The notes beneath the pieces were generated by a model. That model did not search any database and had not been told where the DNA came from. It was given only the letters and a program-made list of their open reading frames with translations. Made by a program: the position numbers and the translations under genes. DNA of 64,000 nt from positions 325,001-389,000 of the forward strand of contig NC_092577.1 of NCBI RefSeq assembly GCF_037975245.1, written 5' to 3'. This document shows, one piece after another, positions 23,765 through 36,181 of this stretch; within the stretch, counting starts at the first letter, position 1, and each line of letters opens with the position of its first letter. The DNA is from Apostichopus japonicus (Eukaryota > Echinodermata > Holothuroidea > Aspidochirotida > Stichopodidae).

Positions 23765-26140
23765 ATTAATTGCTTCCTTAATTTTTTGTAAAATTTCTTA
23801 TAAATTATAAATGTTTAAACAATTTTTTTAAGCCGTCATTTATGTAATGCATCACTGATTTCGTGATTTTTGTGTAACACAAGATGAGTTTGAACAGCAG
23901 ACTCTTCGTTGTTTAAACATCGCGCTGTGCAGCTCCAATGCCAAGAATGTTCGCACGTAGGCTACATAACGTTTACAATCGGACAGTTCTGCAAAGCCTA
24001 AACTTCTCGGTACAACATGCTGCTCTGACATGAAATCTGCCAAGTTTCATCTTCCGGTGTTCTAAATACTTTTCGAGCTTCCTTTTACTGTAAAGTTGAT
24101 CTGTAAAATTTATTTCAGCGATTTTAAAGAACGGCTTTTGAACTGTGGTTTGAGTATGAGAGTGTATTCGTGCAACGCTATGAACGTACCAACCTGGGGC
24201 ATGGTAGGCTGTTTACGTACCCTGTACATTCGCCATATGTACGTAACATATATTAGGCAATCATCCATGCGTGTACAGAGATGGGAGTGCTAACTTCAAG
24301 TCGCCTGTTTTGCCTTTTTGCCTGCACTACGCCATTCACAAAATTGATGCATTCGAACAAACGGTGCTTTTGGTGAGAAACTAGTGAATTTGAAAACCAG
24401 ATTTCTACAAGAAGAAAACTTTGATTGGGGAAAATTTTCACATGGTTAGAAAGAAAAAATAAGAACTATGAGGACAATGTATCAAAATCTTCCACCAGAC
24501 AATTCCTTTAAACCCTCAACTCTTCCCCAAAATTGATCACAGTAGGGGGTGTGTGATGTCATAGTGTTCTACAAATTGTCCCCAAAAGCTTTATCTTCCT
24601 ATTAAAATATTCTTGTTGATTTATCCTTGAAACCTGATACACTTAGAAAGTTTGCTTAGCTGTCAAGGTTCTCTATATTTAGAATTTCTGACCTTAACAA
24701 GCTTTCCATTGCATGTGGACGGTGGAGCCAGTGTAGCCAGCTACGTGGATATATTTTCAGTTTGCATTGTATTCTGCAGTTGTGCCAAATTCAACAACAA
24801 AGGAAGAGAAAACTGATAGTTTAAGACAAAACAACAAAGAAAAGTATAACATCTTACTTAATACTGAGTACAACTATAAACTGTACTAAATGTAGATTGT
24901 ACTGAGTACAAATTTTTATAGACTGCAAGGCTAAAGAAATGAAGGCAAGTGGATGGCAACTCAACTCTTTGTCCCACTCTGTATCTGAACATCATAGTAG
25001 TCTGATTCTTGACCTTTATTGTATTAACCACTCCGTAATGGCTTGAGCCTTGACTTAGATCATACAATTATGGAATACCTCTGCCCCCCCATCCCCCTTC
25101 CCCCCGGATTTGAAACCTCACATTGCCTCCTGATGCGCAGTCCAAGTCACCAAACATAATACATGCAGTCAACATTAAACTGATCAAAATATGTTCTTAC
25201 ACCACCACAACTCCAATTGCACCTACACACCAGGAAGAAGAGTAAGTGGGCTAAACCATTTTTGTATGAAAAACTCCCCGTCCATGCAAATCAAGTCTTG
25301 GGTGTTGGACTTGGATTTTCCCACTCCACTGTCCACATCCGACCATCCACTTCAAAATATTAGTTGGATTTAGATTCATTCAAATATTAATGATACGCAT
25401 TAACCTTTAATAAAAGACTTTGCTAAGATAGATCTGTGATCCTGTATCCTATTTCGAGTCTAGCTTACTCCCAATTTCGAGTCTAGCTTACTCCCAATAT
25501 TGTGGGAGGAATAGGCCTAGGTGACTCGCGGAATTGGTTCTCGCCCTGTACAGCACCCTAAGTTAGGCCTGGCCCATAGAAATTGAAATAGGACCGATGA
25601 TACAAACGTTAATGTTTATGCTTACCTAATTATCATCTTTCTACAAAAACATTAAAGGTTAAGGCAGACGCCGTCGTTAGTTGCAAATGTTTGTTTGTTC
25701 GCTTCCCTTACATTATGCTTGACCCGATATTTGCGGTTTCCACATTTCATTTACACACAACCTCCTACACGTATATACAAGCACATGATGAATAAAGTAC
25801 TTTCATCAGTTGCAACCCTGACTCCTCGCTCCTGGTGAATTTCCAATTGACCATAATTCGGGGGTTGCTGTGACGATGATGCTACGGAAAACTAATGGAG
25901 ACAGAGCAGTCAATAGACAACTAAGAACCAGCTCTTTTTCTTACAAATTAACACGCTTTCCCAGTTTTATCGTGATTTGGATGCCTGGAGAACAAGACAA
26001 TATAGGGGGCTAAGGGGGGGGGGGGGGGGTAAGATGAGCCAGTGGCGTAGGAAGGTACTTTTGAGTGGGGGCTGAAGACTGATGGCCAGCCTGGGGAGGT
26101 GTCTATATATATATATATTTTCCAACTCATTACGATTTTC

Positions 26141-26181
<41 letters not shown>

Positions 26182-27087
26182 AATAAGTTCTAAACGCTGG
26201 CCATCACTGGATAGCTGAGAAGTTAGCCATTCATGGCACCATCAAGTTTCCGTATCATGACCGTGTAGTTTTTTGCTATGCAGCGCATGATATGCATGTT
26301 ATGAGAGTCTGAAGTTTTCGCCACTTGTAAACAAACCTCTACTCACAAAGTCACAAGTAATCAGTTCCCGTACGCTGCTCCTGGGAGCCCTAAAGTAGTC
26401 TTAACTTGCATCAATCGACCCAAATTTTGCACCGCATGTACTTCATTCATTATCTTTACCATTCAAGCCACAAAAAACAGATCCCGATTGAAAACATATC
26501 AAAAAAGATGTTCTCCTGCTGCTTTTGGACACTTTCCCTGAAACAGGAGAACAATCGAGTGGACTGATATTAAGAGTATGCCACCTAATACTTTTCATTT
26601 GGCTTACTTTTTTTAGGTATGGCAGATTTTAGGCTTAAAATTTGGTCAGGTGTAGAATACTTCTAACGCGCGAAATCTATATCGTTTCAAAGTAAAATCA
26701 TCGTCTAGCGGCCTTACGAATGAACAGGCACAAGATCCGAGGGATAATTGTGTTTATTCGAAAATATACAGCTGTTTGTACGTGTCTAAACTGTCCAATT
26801 ACTTATAGTACGGTAAGTGTTCTGGTAACAGTGAAAGGTTACCCTACACTCCTACAGTCTTCAGTTTCAGTAGTCTACTGTACTGTGTTACTTGATAAGT
26901 CACAATAAGTAAGTAAATCAAACAATGTTACAGTACGTAGTTTGTTATGTTGCATCGCACAATCCCAGTTCGCTGTATGGGGGCAGGTAGCTTATCAGCT
27001 TTGTACAATTACGTTACTATTTGCAAGACACTAGCCAATATGAGTGCCATAAAAGTAGATAATGTCAGGGCAGGATATAAATTTGTG
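23765..27087. other. Long non-genic stretch
   Basis: No coding exon recognised. It holds a duplicated 25-bp segment near 25445-25497 (TTTCGAGTCTAGCTTACTCC twice), a G homopolymer near 26015, and a TA microsatellite at 26102-26177. An isolated CAGTGGCGTAGG near 26040 resembles one end of a hAT element, but no matching end was found. Confidence 0.45.
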
Positions 27088-27238
27088 TTCCAATTTTGGT
27101 GTACAAAATATAGCTGTTTGGACACAGCATTTCCTCTCTCGCACAATACTGTGTACAAAAATTATTTTTGTACACAGCATTGTGCGAGAGAGGAAATGCT
27201 GTGTCCAAACAGCTATATTTTGTACACCAAAATTGGAA
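27088..27238. repeat. Near-perfect long hairpin, 74-bp arms and 3-bp loop
   Basis: Positions 27088-27161 are the reverse complement of 27165-27238, with TTA as the loop and one mismatch that I can find (within CACAATACTGTG versus the right arm). The outer ends are TTCCAATTTTGG and CCAAAATTGGAA. Complementarity stops sharply on both sides. No target duplication is evident. Confidence 0.93.
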
Positions 27239-29044
27239 AATGCTCTATATCTTAGTACTTGTGCTAATTAGCTTTTTGCATAAAATTTTGCGAAGTGATA
27301 TTGGGTAAATAATTCCTTGCATAGTTGCCTCTGCAAGAAATAACCTCTAAGTGCATGTGAGGGCTATCATAGGCCATATACCTGTAACCCTAGGCCTATG
27401 TTTGCCAAGCCGTTCTCTAGGACTTCTTAAGTCAAGAAATACTTAGTTTAGTTTAGTAGCAAAAACTAGTAGAAAAATATGGGTTCCAAGCCTGCACAGC
27501 ATACATCCAGATGACACCAAGAACCAACTGCTTATAGAGCCTACCAACGTAGATGTCCTCTTTCAGATGTATTTTTATGAAGCTGTTGTTTTGAGTTTCA
27601 GAACACAGTTCCTATGTGCTATAGCTGATTTGATCCATTAATTCTAAGTTCCAGTATTCGGTACTAGTGTAAACTATAGGTAGGTCACCAGGGATGTGAT
27701 GTGACACATCCCTGGATATCTACTGTCTTCCATTGCTGCCCTAGTCAGTCGTCTGACACTTGTACAACTTCCTTGGTATTTAAAGAGGCAATACAGAATA
27801 AAGTTAGTTGAGCATACACTTCAATGGGGTTATGTTAACTTAAACAATGACTTCTTTGATATGTAGTAGATTGTTTCTATCAGCCCATATTTAACTTTTG
27901 CACCACTTCATATTTTAGAAATGACTATTTAACCATCCGCAATATACCAATTTTAAAAAGGACAAACGGCGTTGACTGAACATAGAAGGCTGCTCTGTTG
28001 TTTAAATATTTTAAGTTGAAAGCAAAATGTGTCAGTTAAGAGTTTTTAGAAAGTCACTTAACTCAAGAGGTTAGTCATCAGTCTTAAAGGAGCATTTCAG
28101 AAATTTTACATATTTAAGAGATAATATCTTGAAATCTAGATGGTCACAGAAAATCTATAAATTAAATAGTTTGGATCAAATACTGTAGCTCCCACTTAAA
28201 ATTGCAGATCCCTTGAATAAGTACATCTGTATATCATATGGTAGGTTTAACAAAAAATAATAGAAAACAAGCTGATTTAATTATTTCATATTGCAAATGC
28301 TGATTTTGCACAAAATTTTGTATATATTAAATCTCTGCATCAATGGAAGGACGAACAGATTATGACATCTTACAAGGCCAACTGCAACTCCCATTATCTT
28401 CCTGTAACTTAACTGATTTGTACATTAAAATAACAAAGAAACAAATGACTATACATGCCAAACAAGTCAGATACAGTCATTCTCATCTTCTGTTAACCAG
28501 TATGCTCATAACCATTCACCATCCATGTAAGGTCCATTCTGCACCCTACCATAAAACATCACGCACATGTCTGCTACAGTATCAGAAGCTGACTTTGCAA
28601 ACTCTTTAGGCAAAGTTTGTCTGCTTCTAGATAGCCAGAACGAACTGTAGTTAACTTATAATTGGTTTTGTAGTCTCTGTAGTCTCTCTGCTAGGTGTCA
28701 CTACAGTATTTACAATTGACCAACTATCTGCTACATCGTACAGATGCAATGTATGCTTTCCATTATTGTCAGAGTCCTAAAGCAAATATCCTCTCTGGCT
28801 CTACACAAAGCCTGTGAATTTTCCACTTTGATACTCAAAGTGCATCAAAAATTTTGAAACCTAAAACGTGAACTTCAAACTCTTAATCATTGCCTGCAAT
28901 TAGCTACGTTTTGTTAGGTACTGCCTTTTGTTATTTCAATTACATTTTATCTTACTGTGAATAATTAAATTAGTTTTTATTATTGCATGCACCATGACAG
29001 TCCATGGCTGTCCTGTTAAATTGTTTAATTCATTCTTTAGGTAC
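27239..29044. other. Unassigned spacer
   Basis: No exon or repeat that I can support. Near 27430-27500 a TTTAGTTTAGTAG segment resembles one next to the LINE tail at 7985. Confidence 0.4.
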
Positions 29045-29580
29045 AGCATAAAGGGCAACTTAGGAAATATCTCGACAGGCCTGCTACTGAGAAACTTATT
29101 CATGCTGTAATATCGAGTAGGCTTGATTATGGTAATTCTCTCCTTTTTGGTGTAGCTACATCCCAACTATCAAGATTGCAAAGGCTCCAAAACACGGCTG
29201 CTTGAATCATCTATAGGGCGAAAGGTTTTCCCCAAAGGTTCACTCCTATACTGGAAGAACTACACTGGTTACCAATAAGTCTTTGCATTGACTACAAAAT
29301 CCCCATTGTAGCTTTTCATGCCACTACGACTGGTACCCCAACTATCTTAATTTTCTCTTACATCAGCAAGCTAAATGTAGACCACTATGTTTGCATTATC
29401 AATGTCAGGTTTCAATGTCACGTAAAAGAACTTTCAAAGACCATACTGTAGCTTTCTGAATGCAGCTGAATGGTTGAACTTAGGTCTTTGGATTCTATTA
29501 TTCAATTCAGAAGCCGTCATCAAACTTTTTTTCTCTCAACTCTATTAGTTTTTTTCAGTCTGCGCTATATAAGACTACAG
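29045..29580 (+). pseudogene. LINE reverse transcriptase 3' remnant
   Basis: Plus-strand translation from 29062 reads KYLDRPATEKLIHAVISSRL, then DYGNSLLFGV, then LSRLQRLQNTAA, a TGA stop, and ILEELHWLPISLCIDYKI. This is the post-catalytic and thumb region of CR1/RTE-like non-LTR elements (L-Q-x-L-Q-N-x-A-A-R-x-x, then H-W-L-P-V-x-x-R-I-x-x-K). The stop replaces the expected Arg, consistent with a CGA to TGA change at a CpG. Further stops follow, so the copy is dead. Confidence 0.75.
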
Positions 29581-29909
29581 TAGTTATAATTGTTGAAGTC
29601 ACAACGTGATGAACAAACATTTAGGACGGTATCTCGGCATATTAAATATTGTAGGAAATGTGAATTTCATAATTTGTTAAGTAGTATTAAGTACTACCCT
29701 AAAACGTACATTATATGACAAAATTCAATCAAGGGTACTCTCACATTCAGCTTCGTACATTTGTACTGTAATGGAATGCCAAAAGATTTAGCACACGTGT
29801 AATCTTGGTTAATATGAACCATTGAAAGCTAGCTACTACTGGACATCAATATAACATTGGTAATGTATTCTATTTTTAGCAGCATTTTGAAATATAAATT
29901 TGCACTACT

Positions 29910-30133
29910 TCATAGGTTTGGATCTTGAAGCCATTCCTTACTGTCGATATCGCGTGGAGGGTGTTCGCCATGTGGTAGCGTTATGTTGCATCTGAAAGTG
30001 AATGAGCCGTCTGGGAAAAAAGTGATGCGATGTAAAGCTTTAACTCTTCTCAGATTTTCTTCTTCGGTTTCATCTAACTTTGGGATTTCTGAAATCGATG
30101 CAAATGATACATTCTTTGGGTAGCAATCATCTC
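29910..30133 (-). CDS. NUDT19: NUDT19 copy 2, coding exon 3
   Basis: Acceptor TTTCCAG/GA, encoding GDDCYPKNVSF through PPRDIDSKEWLQDPNL and a TGA at 29912-29910. Confidence 0.87.
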
Positions 30134-31960
30134 CTGGAAATGCAAAGAAAAATGGTGAAGTGTGTACCTTATAAAAGAGGAATATAAGAAATTCAAAATA
30201 CAAATATTTCCAAACTGGTTGTTTTTGTTTGTATTAAACGTTATATAACTGAAATAAGGCACTAAAATTATAATGAACTTGTAAAATGTACAGTATATCA
30301 GCAAGTTCAATATGATAAAGGTACTTGTGATGTAGACATCCCCAAATCTTTGGTATTGTCTTACAATATTCAATGAGTTACCTGGCAATGTGTGGAGGAG
30401 ACAGTCTTTCAGATAAAATCCCACCGGCAAAGAAATAACCTTTCCTTCATCCATGATCTTTGCAGCATAGCTTTGAACATCAGTCATCTTTGGAAAATCC
30501 AAAAATCTGGAACACTCCAGAAATTGTGGTGGTACAAGATAAATATCTCCTTGACAGTGTAGCTTGAGTCCTTCTGCTGGCGTCAACCACTGCAATGGAG
30601 AAAACATGTAAGACTTATTTACATGTAAAACTAAGTGCACTACTGTACATGGCATGAAGGGAATAGTACATGCATATTTTGTGCAGTAATTTACTTTTAT
30701 GGAATCCTGTTCTCATGAAAAAATTTGAACAGGTAACGTAGGGTGTACCAAACTGCTATACTGTACACGTTTGTATTTGTGGACAGGGCCATCTGCTTAT
30801 AATATACAGTATTACAATCTATTACGTGTTTCAGGTTAATACTTCAGACTTGTAACACTTATTAATAGGTGCACTGTTTGTCTCTCCCCCATTCCCCCCC
30901 CCCCCCTCCCCTCGGCAAAACAGTCCACATTCTTTGCCAACGTGGCACTCTTGGACCCTCATAAGTCTTCACTTACTCCCTACTGTACGTTGGTGCGTGT
31001 GGAACTCAGATTGAGAAAGATATGGTACTCCTACTCACTACTGTAGGTACATCAATATGTACTGTAGGCTTGTAGTTTTGAGTTTGGATACTGTACAGAG
31101 CTAGTTTCCATTACCTGCTTGTTTTCCATCTCACGTTCATCAATGGTGATACTGGGTAACACATCAAAAGTACTGACATAGAATACAGTGTCAAATCTTC
31201 TGCTCGAAGCTCTTGGTGTTAAGCTGTTACTCAGTTCAAAGAGTGCCCACAAATTTGGAAAGACATCAAGCTCTTGACACATCACCAAGAATTGATTTGC
31301 ATCTTTGTAGACTCGATCTCTCCATTCCAGAAATTCCTCGGGTGAAAGGTCAGGGTGCAAAGTTGCTGGTGAAAATTGTTTATTCTCTACATTTGATATA
31401 CTCTGCATGACATTGGCAGGTGTATCTGCAATCAAAATTCCACTTTCCTCAAACGTTTCACGAATTGCACAGATTCTGAAGGCAACATCATTTGGCAATA
31501 AACCTGGTTCTCTGGAAGCTGCCAGTGGACCTGCACGTTGTTTTCCTTCCATGTGGGCCCATCCAAATTGACTCAAATTTTTAATACCAAGTTTCTCAAA
31601 GTATTGTAGCCATTTTGGGCTAAAATCAGCATCGTCCACAACACCACCTGGAAACACACTAGCACCTCCAAATGCATTACCTCCTCCCTGTCGTTTCATA
31701 AATAATACATGGTAATCAAATTCAGTTCCAGCGTTTGCAAAACTATCATTATCTTTTGCAACTATCATCAGTGATGCTGCTTCTTTCCAATATTTCTTTT
31801 TCCCAATCGAATATTTTTCGACTTGACTTTGCGAAGACAATTGCTTAACCGTTGGCTTAGGCGAAATGTAGTTGTGCGTGTTTGTAGCTCTGTCGGCAAC
31901 AACAGACGAAAACTTACGGAACCCAACACGCATGTTGCTAAATAAAGTTACGCGATTCAT
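29910..31960 (-). CDS. NUDT19: NUDT19-like CoA/acyl-CoA diphosphohydrolase, copy 2 (3 exons)
   Basis: Second paralogue of the CoA diphosphohydrolase family. Exons are 31960-31115, 30589-30382 and 30133-29910, giving 425 residues. The Nudix core is intact: YWKEAASLMIVA, ASVFPGGVVDDADFSPKWLQ and IRETFEESGILI. Exon 2 carries VPPQFLECSRFLDFP. Compared with copies 1 and 3 it has about 50 extra N-terminal residues, starting MNRVTLFSNMRVGFRKFSS. These have several Arg/Lys and Ser and no acidic residue before position 23, which looks like a mitochondrial presequence. The C-terminus is DPNL, not a standard peroxisomal signal. It is compact, with introns of 525 and 248 bp, in contrast to copy 1. A mitochondrial or dual location is inference. 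Confidence 0.88.
30382..30589 (-). CDS. NUDT19: NUDT19 copy 2, coding exon 2
   Basis: 208 nt, from acceptor TTGCAG/TGG to donor TGCCAG/GTAACT. Encodes WLTPAEGLKLHC through HTLPG. Confidence 0.88.
31115..31960 (-). CDS. NUDT19: NUDT19 copy 2, coding exon 1
   Basis: 282 residues from the ATG at 31960 to EMENKQ. The donor AAGCAG/GTAATG leaves phase 0. Confidence 0.87.
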
Positions 31961-34900
31961 AACAGAAGTTTTAATTAATTCTTTGCTCTCGGCAGAAACT
32001 TCCTCAATGACATATCACAAAGTTAAGCGTCAGGTACAGCAATGTTGACCAAAGGAATTTCTCAGCAAGTACAACGGTCGCTGTGGTTGTTGCTGCATAA
32101 CCCATACAACTTGTTACAATCGTTACGTACGTCTTTGTGCACAAACCTGATACGCGAGACAAAATACGTTCAACCGGTTAGTAGTACATAACTACTAGAA
32201 CAACTCTTACGTGTGAATGTTAACTTGTTAGAGTTACAAACCATCATGTTGTCAACTCTGCAAAGTATACCCACAGAAAGCGTCAATCTTATTATCTCAT
32301 CGCTAATAAATATACAGACAGGACGAGACATTGTAACCGGTTGGTCATTGGAGCCAATTATGGCTATCTTAGTTGCCATAGCAACGGTTGTCATGGTAAA
32401 AATGATGTCCATGAGTAGCAAGTTTGGGGGGGGGGGGGTGGGGGGGTCACCCATGGGTTATCGAAGATAACTTGGTGTCCATATCAAGATCGGGATGTTG
32501 GTGTGTTTACGTCTATGTGCCTGTTACATCTGAAATGTTGTGTCCGAAACAGATATCCGTTTACATGAAACTATGTAGAACGGTGTCTCTAAATAGGGAA
32601 TTTGTGTACCACAGATATTAAGAACGAAAAATCAGAGGTCAAATTTGCTGATTTTTGTGTGTACATATACTTCAAGGTGGAACGTTTTCTTGACCTGCAA
32701 ACTTAGCAGGTATTATGAGTTTGTCAATTGTCACTAGTTCGAAATGTATTACTTTAGTGTAGACTTGTGTACGCCTTGGCAGATATTCGTCATACCTGGT
32801 AAAGGCTGGTAGGAACCACCGCGCCTTTACAATCACTGTTCATTATTTCGTACAATAAAACATTTGTTTATTTCACTGAGGTTTTTTATAAATTTATTTA
32901 TACAAATAACATGATAGATAATGTAACAAGACTCAGATAATACGTACAAAACATTACAATCATTTTTTTTAACCTTGTAGTTCGTCCATACGTAGCTGAA
33001 TAAAACCATGGAGGTAAAAACAGAACAAATCATCATTTGAATCGACATCATGTGGAATCCTTCAGGGGGCCTACCTACAAATTCCTTGTTTTCTTTCCAG
33101 ATAGCATATTAGTATACAGTAACTTCTTATTATGGAATAAGACAGATAAGACCATATGATTGAAGTAGATAAGGAAACTTTCTTCGCTACATATGTATAC
33201 TACAGTGTATAAATTTAAGAAATTTGAAGTGGTTGTCCCCAGGACAACCAGCTCACCAATTTTTGGTTGTCCTGCTGAAATTTTGGTCGTCCTGTAAAGC
33301 TATATTAATTTATGTTCGGAAGAAAATACTTGTTTGGGACTCCTAAGGAACTGTGAATGTTGAGCGATTTCATGGATTCTAAATCAAATTCTGTGTTTCT
33401 TTCCACGGCCTTGCTGGATTTTATGTTCTAATAATGCTGACTGTAGCAAAGATTGTGTACACTAGTTAGGTACATGATGTTTTGCTGCAGGGCGTAACCG
33501 TACAATAACCATGTGGTAATCTGTAGGTGCGTCATAGTACTGGTCTAGTGTTTCAGTTTCAGTAATGTTATTATAGCGAAAAAAACTTTGCGTCCCAGGG
33601 ACGCAAGCCCCCGAAAAAGTTTGCGTCCTGTAAAAAAAAGCTTGCATCCCGATCGAACTCCAATTACGTTTATTGTATGACCTACTGTACTAATTCTAGT
33701 GTAGTATCACTGCCTATACTTTGTGAATGTTATACACAATATTATAGGGCAGATGGCTCAGTGTCTTAGCTTCGGTGTTTGACAGGGGCGGCCCGGTCCA
33801 CTCCTCCTTTCGCCCACCCTGCCGTTTTGAATTTTTTTACCCCCAGCCCCCTCCTTCATCCGCCCTTGTACTTCCCTACTCGCCAACTCTGTAGTAGCTC
33901 CATGCTTTGACCTTGCAGCGCTTCCAACAGCCAAACTCTTCAAAATCAATGTACCTACAGTGTCTATATCTCTCACTAAATTCCACACTGTACTACTGAA
34001 TTTACATAGGCCTGTTCGAACTTCATTTTCAACTACACTGGCGCAAATCATCAAAACCTGATCCACATTTATCCTGGGTTCTTTGCAAACAATCATCTGT
34101 GCGAAAATTACAGTAGGCCTATGTGAATAGATTTTTACGCAATGTTGATGAAAAATCAAACTTCAATGTTCTAAAGTACAGAAGTTTACACACGATGACA
34201 CGAATGTTGCTCCAAAATAAACTTTACTGAAGCACGTGGTCAATTGAGCCGCAAAAAAGTTTGCAACAGAAACTACTGTGGTATGGATGCACATTTCACA
34301 TTAGCAACTCTTATTGCAGAGAAAAGAAACATACTGTGAGATAAAATATCCTCTCGGGATCAGATATGTAAGCTTCCCACAAAAGTCATAACATTTTCTG
34401 ATCAAAACAATGATTAAAATATTACGTGATAGTGTCAGAAACAATTCAAATGCATCTTCGTACCACCAGTGATTGTTGTCAAAATGTACGTTACAAATAT
34501 TAGGCAAGGCCTAACGTTATGATATTTGAGTGCACACATATGATAGCCTTTACCACAAACTTTGTTATCTCTACACAAGGGAAAGTAAACGTTGCAAATT
34601 ATTGTTGTTAAACAACTTACTTCGTGTTCTTTGAGCACTGAAAATGCAAGAATGTTTGCAGACAATCGGTAGGGACTACTAGCCAATCAAAACACGGGAA
34701 TCTTGGTAAAGCATCATTATCTATTTTTAGCACGAAAATCTCTGTAATGAAGTTTTGGTAACCCTGTACCTTGCAGTTGATTGTTATGATATATTTATTT
34801 TCAAACAAATTCACTGATTTGTAGGAGTAGGTGAACTTTTGGGTCTTGACTGAAGAAGTTGTGGTTTTTTGAAAAGAAATAATGAAAGATGTTGTTCAAA

Positions 34901-35975
34901 AATGTATTTTGTTATGTTTTCCGTTGACCTAGTTGTGAGTGTGTACTTCGTGTTTCTTTCTCAAAAAAAAAATGTGGTGGATGGGCGGGGTCTTTGCCGT
35001 AGGGGTAAACCTGAACTCTGATTGGCCTTTGTTGACAAACGGACGGAACAGAAAATACCATGAATCTTGGTCTGAGTGGTCCATGTCAATGTGAGGGCAT
35101 GGCCTTCCTCATGCTACGTATATTATTTATTAGATGAAGGTGGAGTTCTGAATGAGTTTCCTCTTATGTGAAATGTCATTTTACGTTTTTGGTTTCACGC
35201 TTGTTTCCGTGTCTTTTTCCGTTATTTTCACGGAACATTAACCAGCCTTTTCGATAGTTTTTGGTTGTCCGCCGGGCAACCAGTACTTCACGATTTGACA
35301 AGTTTTGGTTGTCCGGCAGGTAATTTGGTCGTCTCGGACGACCGGACGACCGCTAAATTTACACACTGTACTACTGGAAGCTATCGCATCAATGTTACTG
35401 ACAAGTCAAACTGGGTGTCATCCTTGGGGATATGGTCTAAGCATACAAGTGGGTAAACTGAGACCCTCAGCGCAGTGTTTTCTGTGCCCCGCCAGCCCTT
35501 GAAATCCCTATTAATGTGTATTGGAAATAGAATTGTTTAAGCCAGTATGTGGTGCTTTCATAGTTATTGATTGTTTGGGCATACAGGTTATTAACGGTTA
35601 ACGGAGGGGAACAGTTTTTTGCTGACAAAAGATAACAGAACCCAAACAAAGGACGAAATACATTAGTGTCTCCACTACTAAAAGAGGGTGACGCCCCCCC
35701 CCCACCGACACCCATGCTAAATCGTTATGAGAGGTAGCTTGTGGTAACAGAAGAACAAACATAGTGCATGTTCTTTAAGTCTTATATATCAACTTGTATC
35801 AAATATACTTTTTGAAATGTTCGCACTCTGAATAGAAAATGTCATCAAAATTAAAATTAAAAAGAAAAAACAGTAAGGCCTGTTTTTTTTTTAATTCTTT
35901 GAGCATGCTATAGTGATGCAGTTGTCCCCGCTACTGCATATAACTTTGCTAGCTGTTTAGGATGCTTGCATATTC
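31961..35975. other. Intergenic stretch between NUDT19 copies 2 and 3
   Basis: No exon recognised. It contains a G homopolymer near 32427. A tRNA-like head (GGGCAGATGGCTCAGTGTCT) at about 33748 is followed by a short CAGGGGCGG...CCGCCCTTG segment. Small palindromes such as TTGCGTCCCAGGGACGCAA occur at about 33587, and GTTGTCC/GGACAAC-rich motifs at about 33238-33300 and 35255-35350. These look like decayed short interspersed elements. Confidence 0.45.
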
Positions 35976-36181
35976 CTATAGCTTCGCCTCATCCAACCAG
36001 TCTCTGCTATCAATATCACGTGGAGGGCGTTGACCGAAAAGGGGCGTGACGTTACAAATCAATGTGAAATGTCCATCGGATCTGTAAGTATAACGGTTGA
36101 GGTTTTTGCATCTTTTCAAATTTTCTTCTTCACTTTCGTCCATCTGAAGATATTTAACTTCTCCTGGATAGCAATCATCAC
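35976..36181 (-). CDS. NUDT19: NUDT19 copy 3, coding exon 3
   Basis: Acceptor TTTTACAG/GT; encodes the last 68 residues, including PPRDIDSRDWLDEAKL, and a TAG at 35978-35976. It was placed by alignment to exon 3 of copy 2. Confidence 0.85.

Noticed and set aside
26040-26180. hAT-like left end CAGTGGCGTAGG
   Set aside because: No matching right end or target duplication found.
26947-27271. Overlapping open frames near 27 kb
   Set aside because: They cross the long palindrome and resemble no known protein.
33782-33869. Short hAT-like element with CAGGGGCGG and CCGCCCTTG ends
   Set aside because: The ends look right, but no 8-bp target duplication flanks them.
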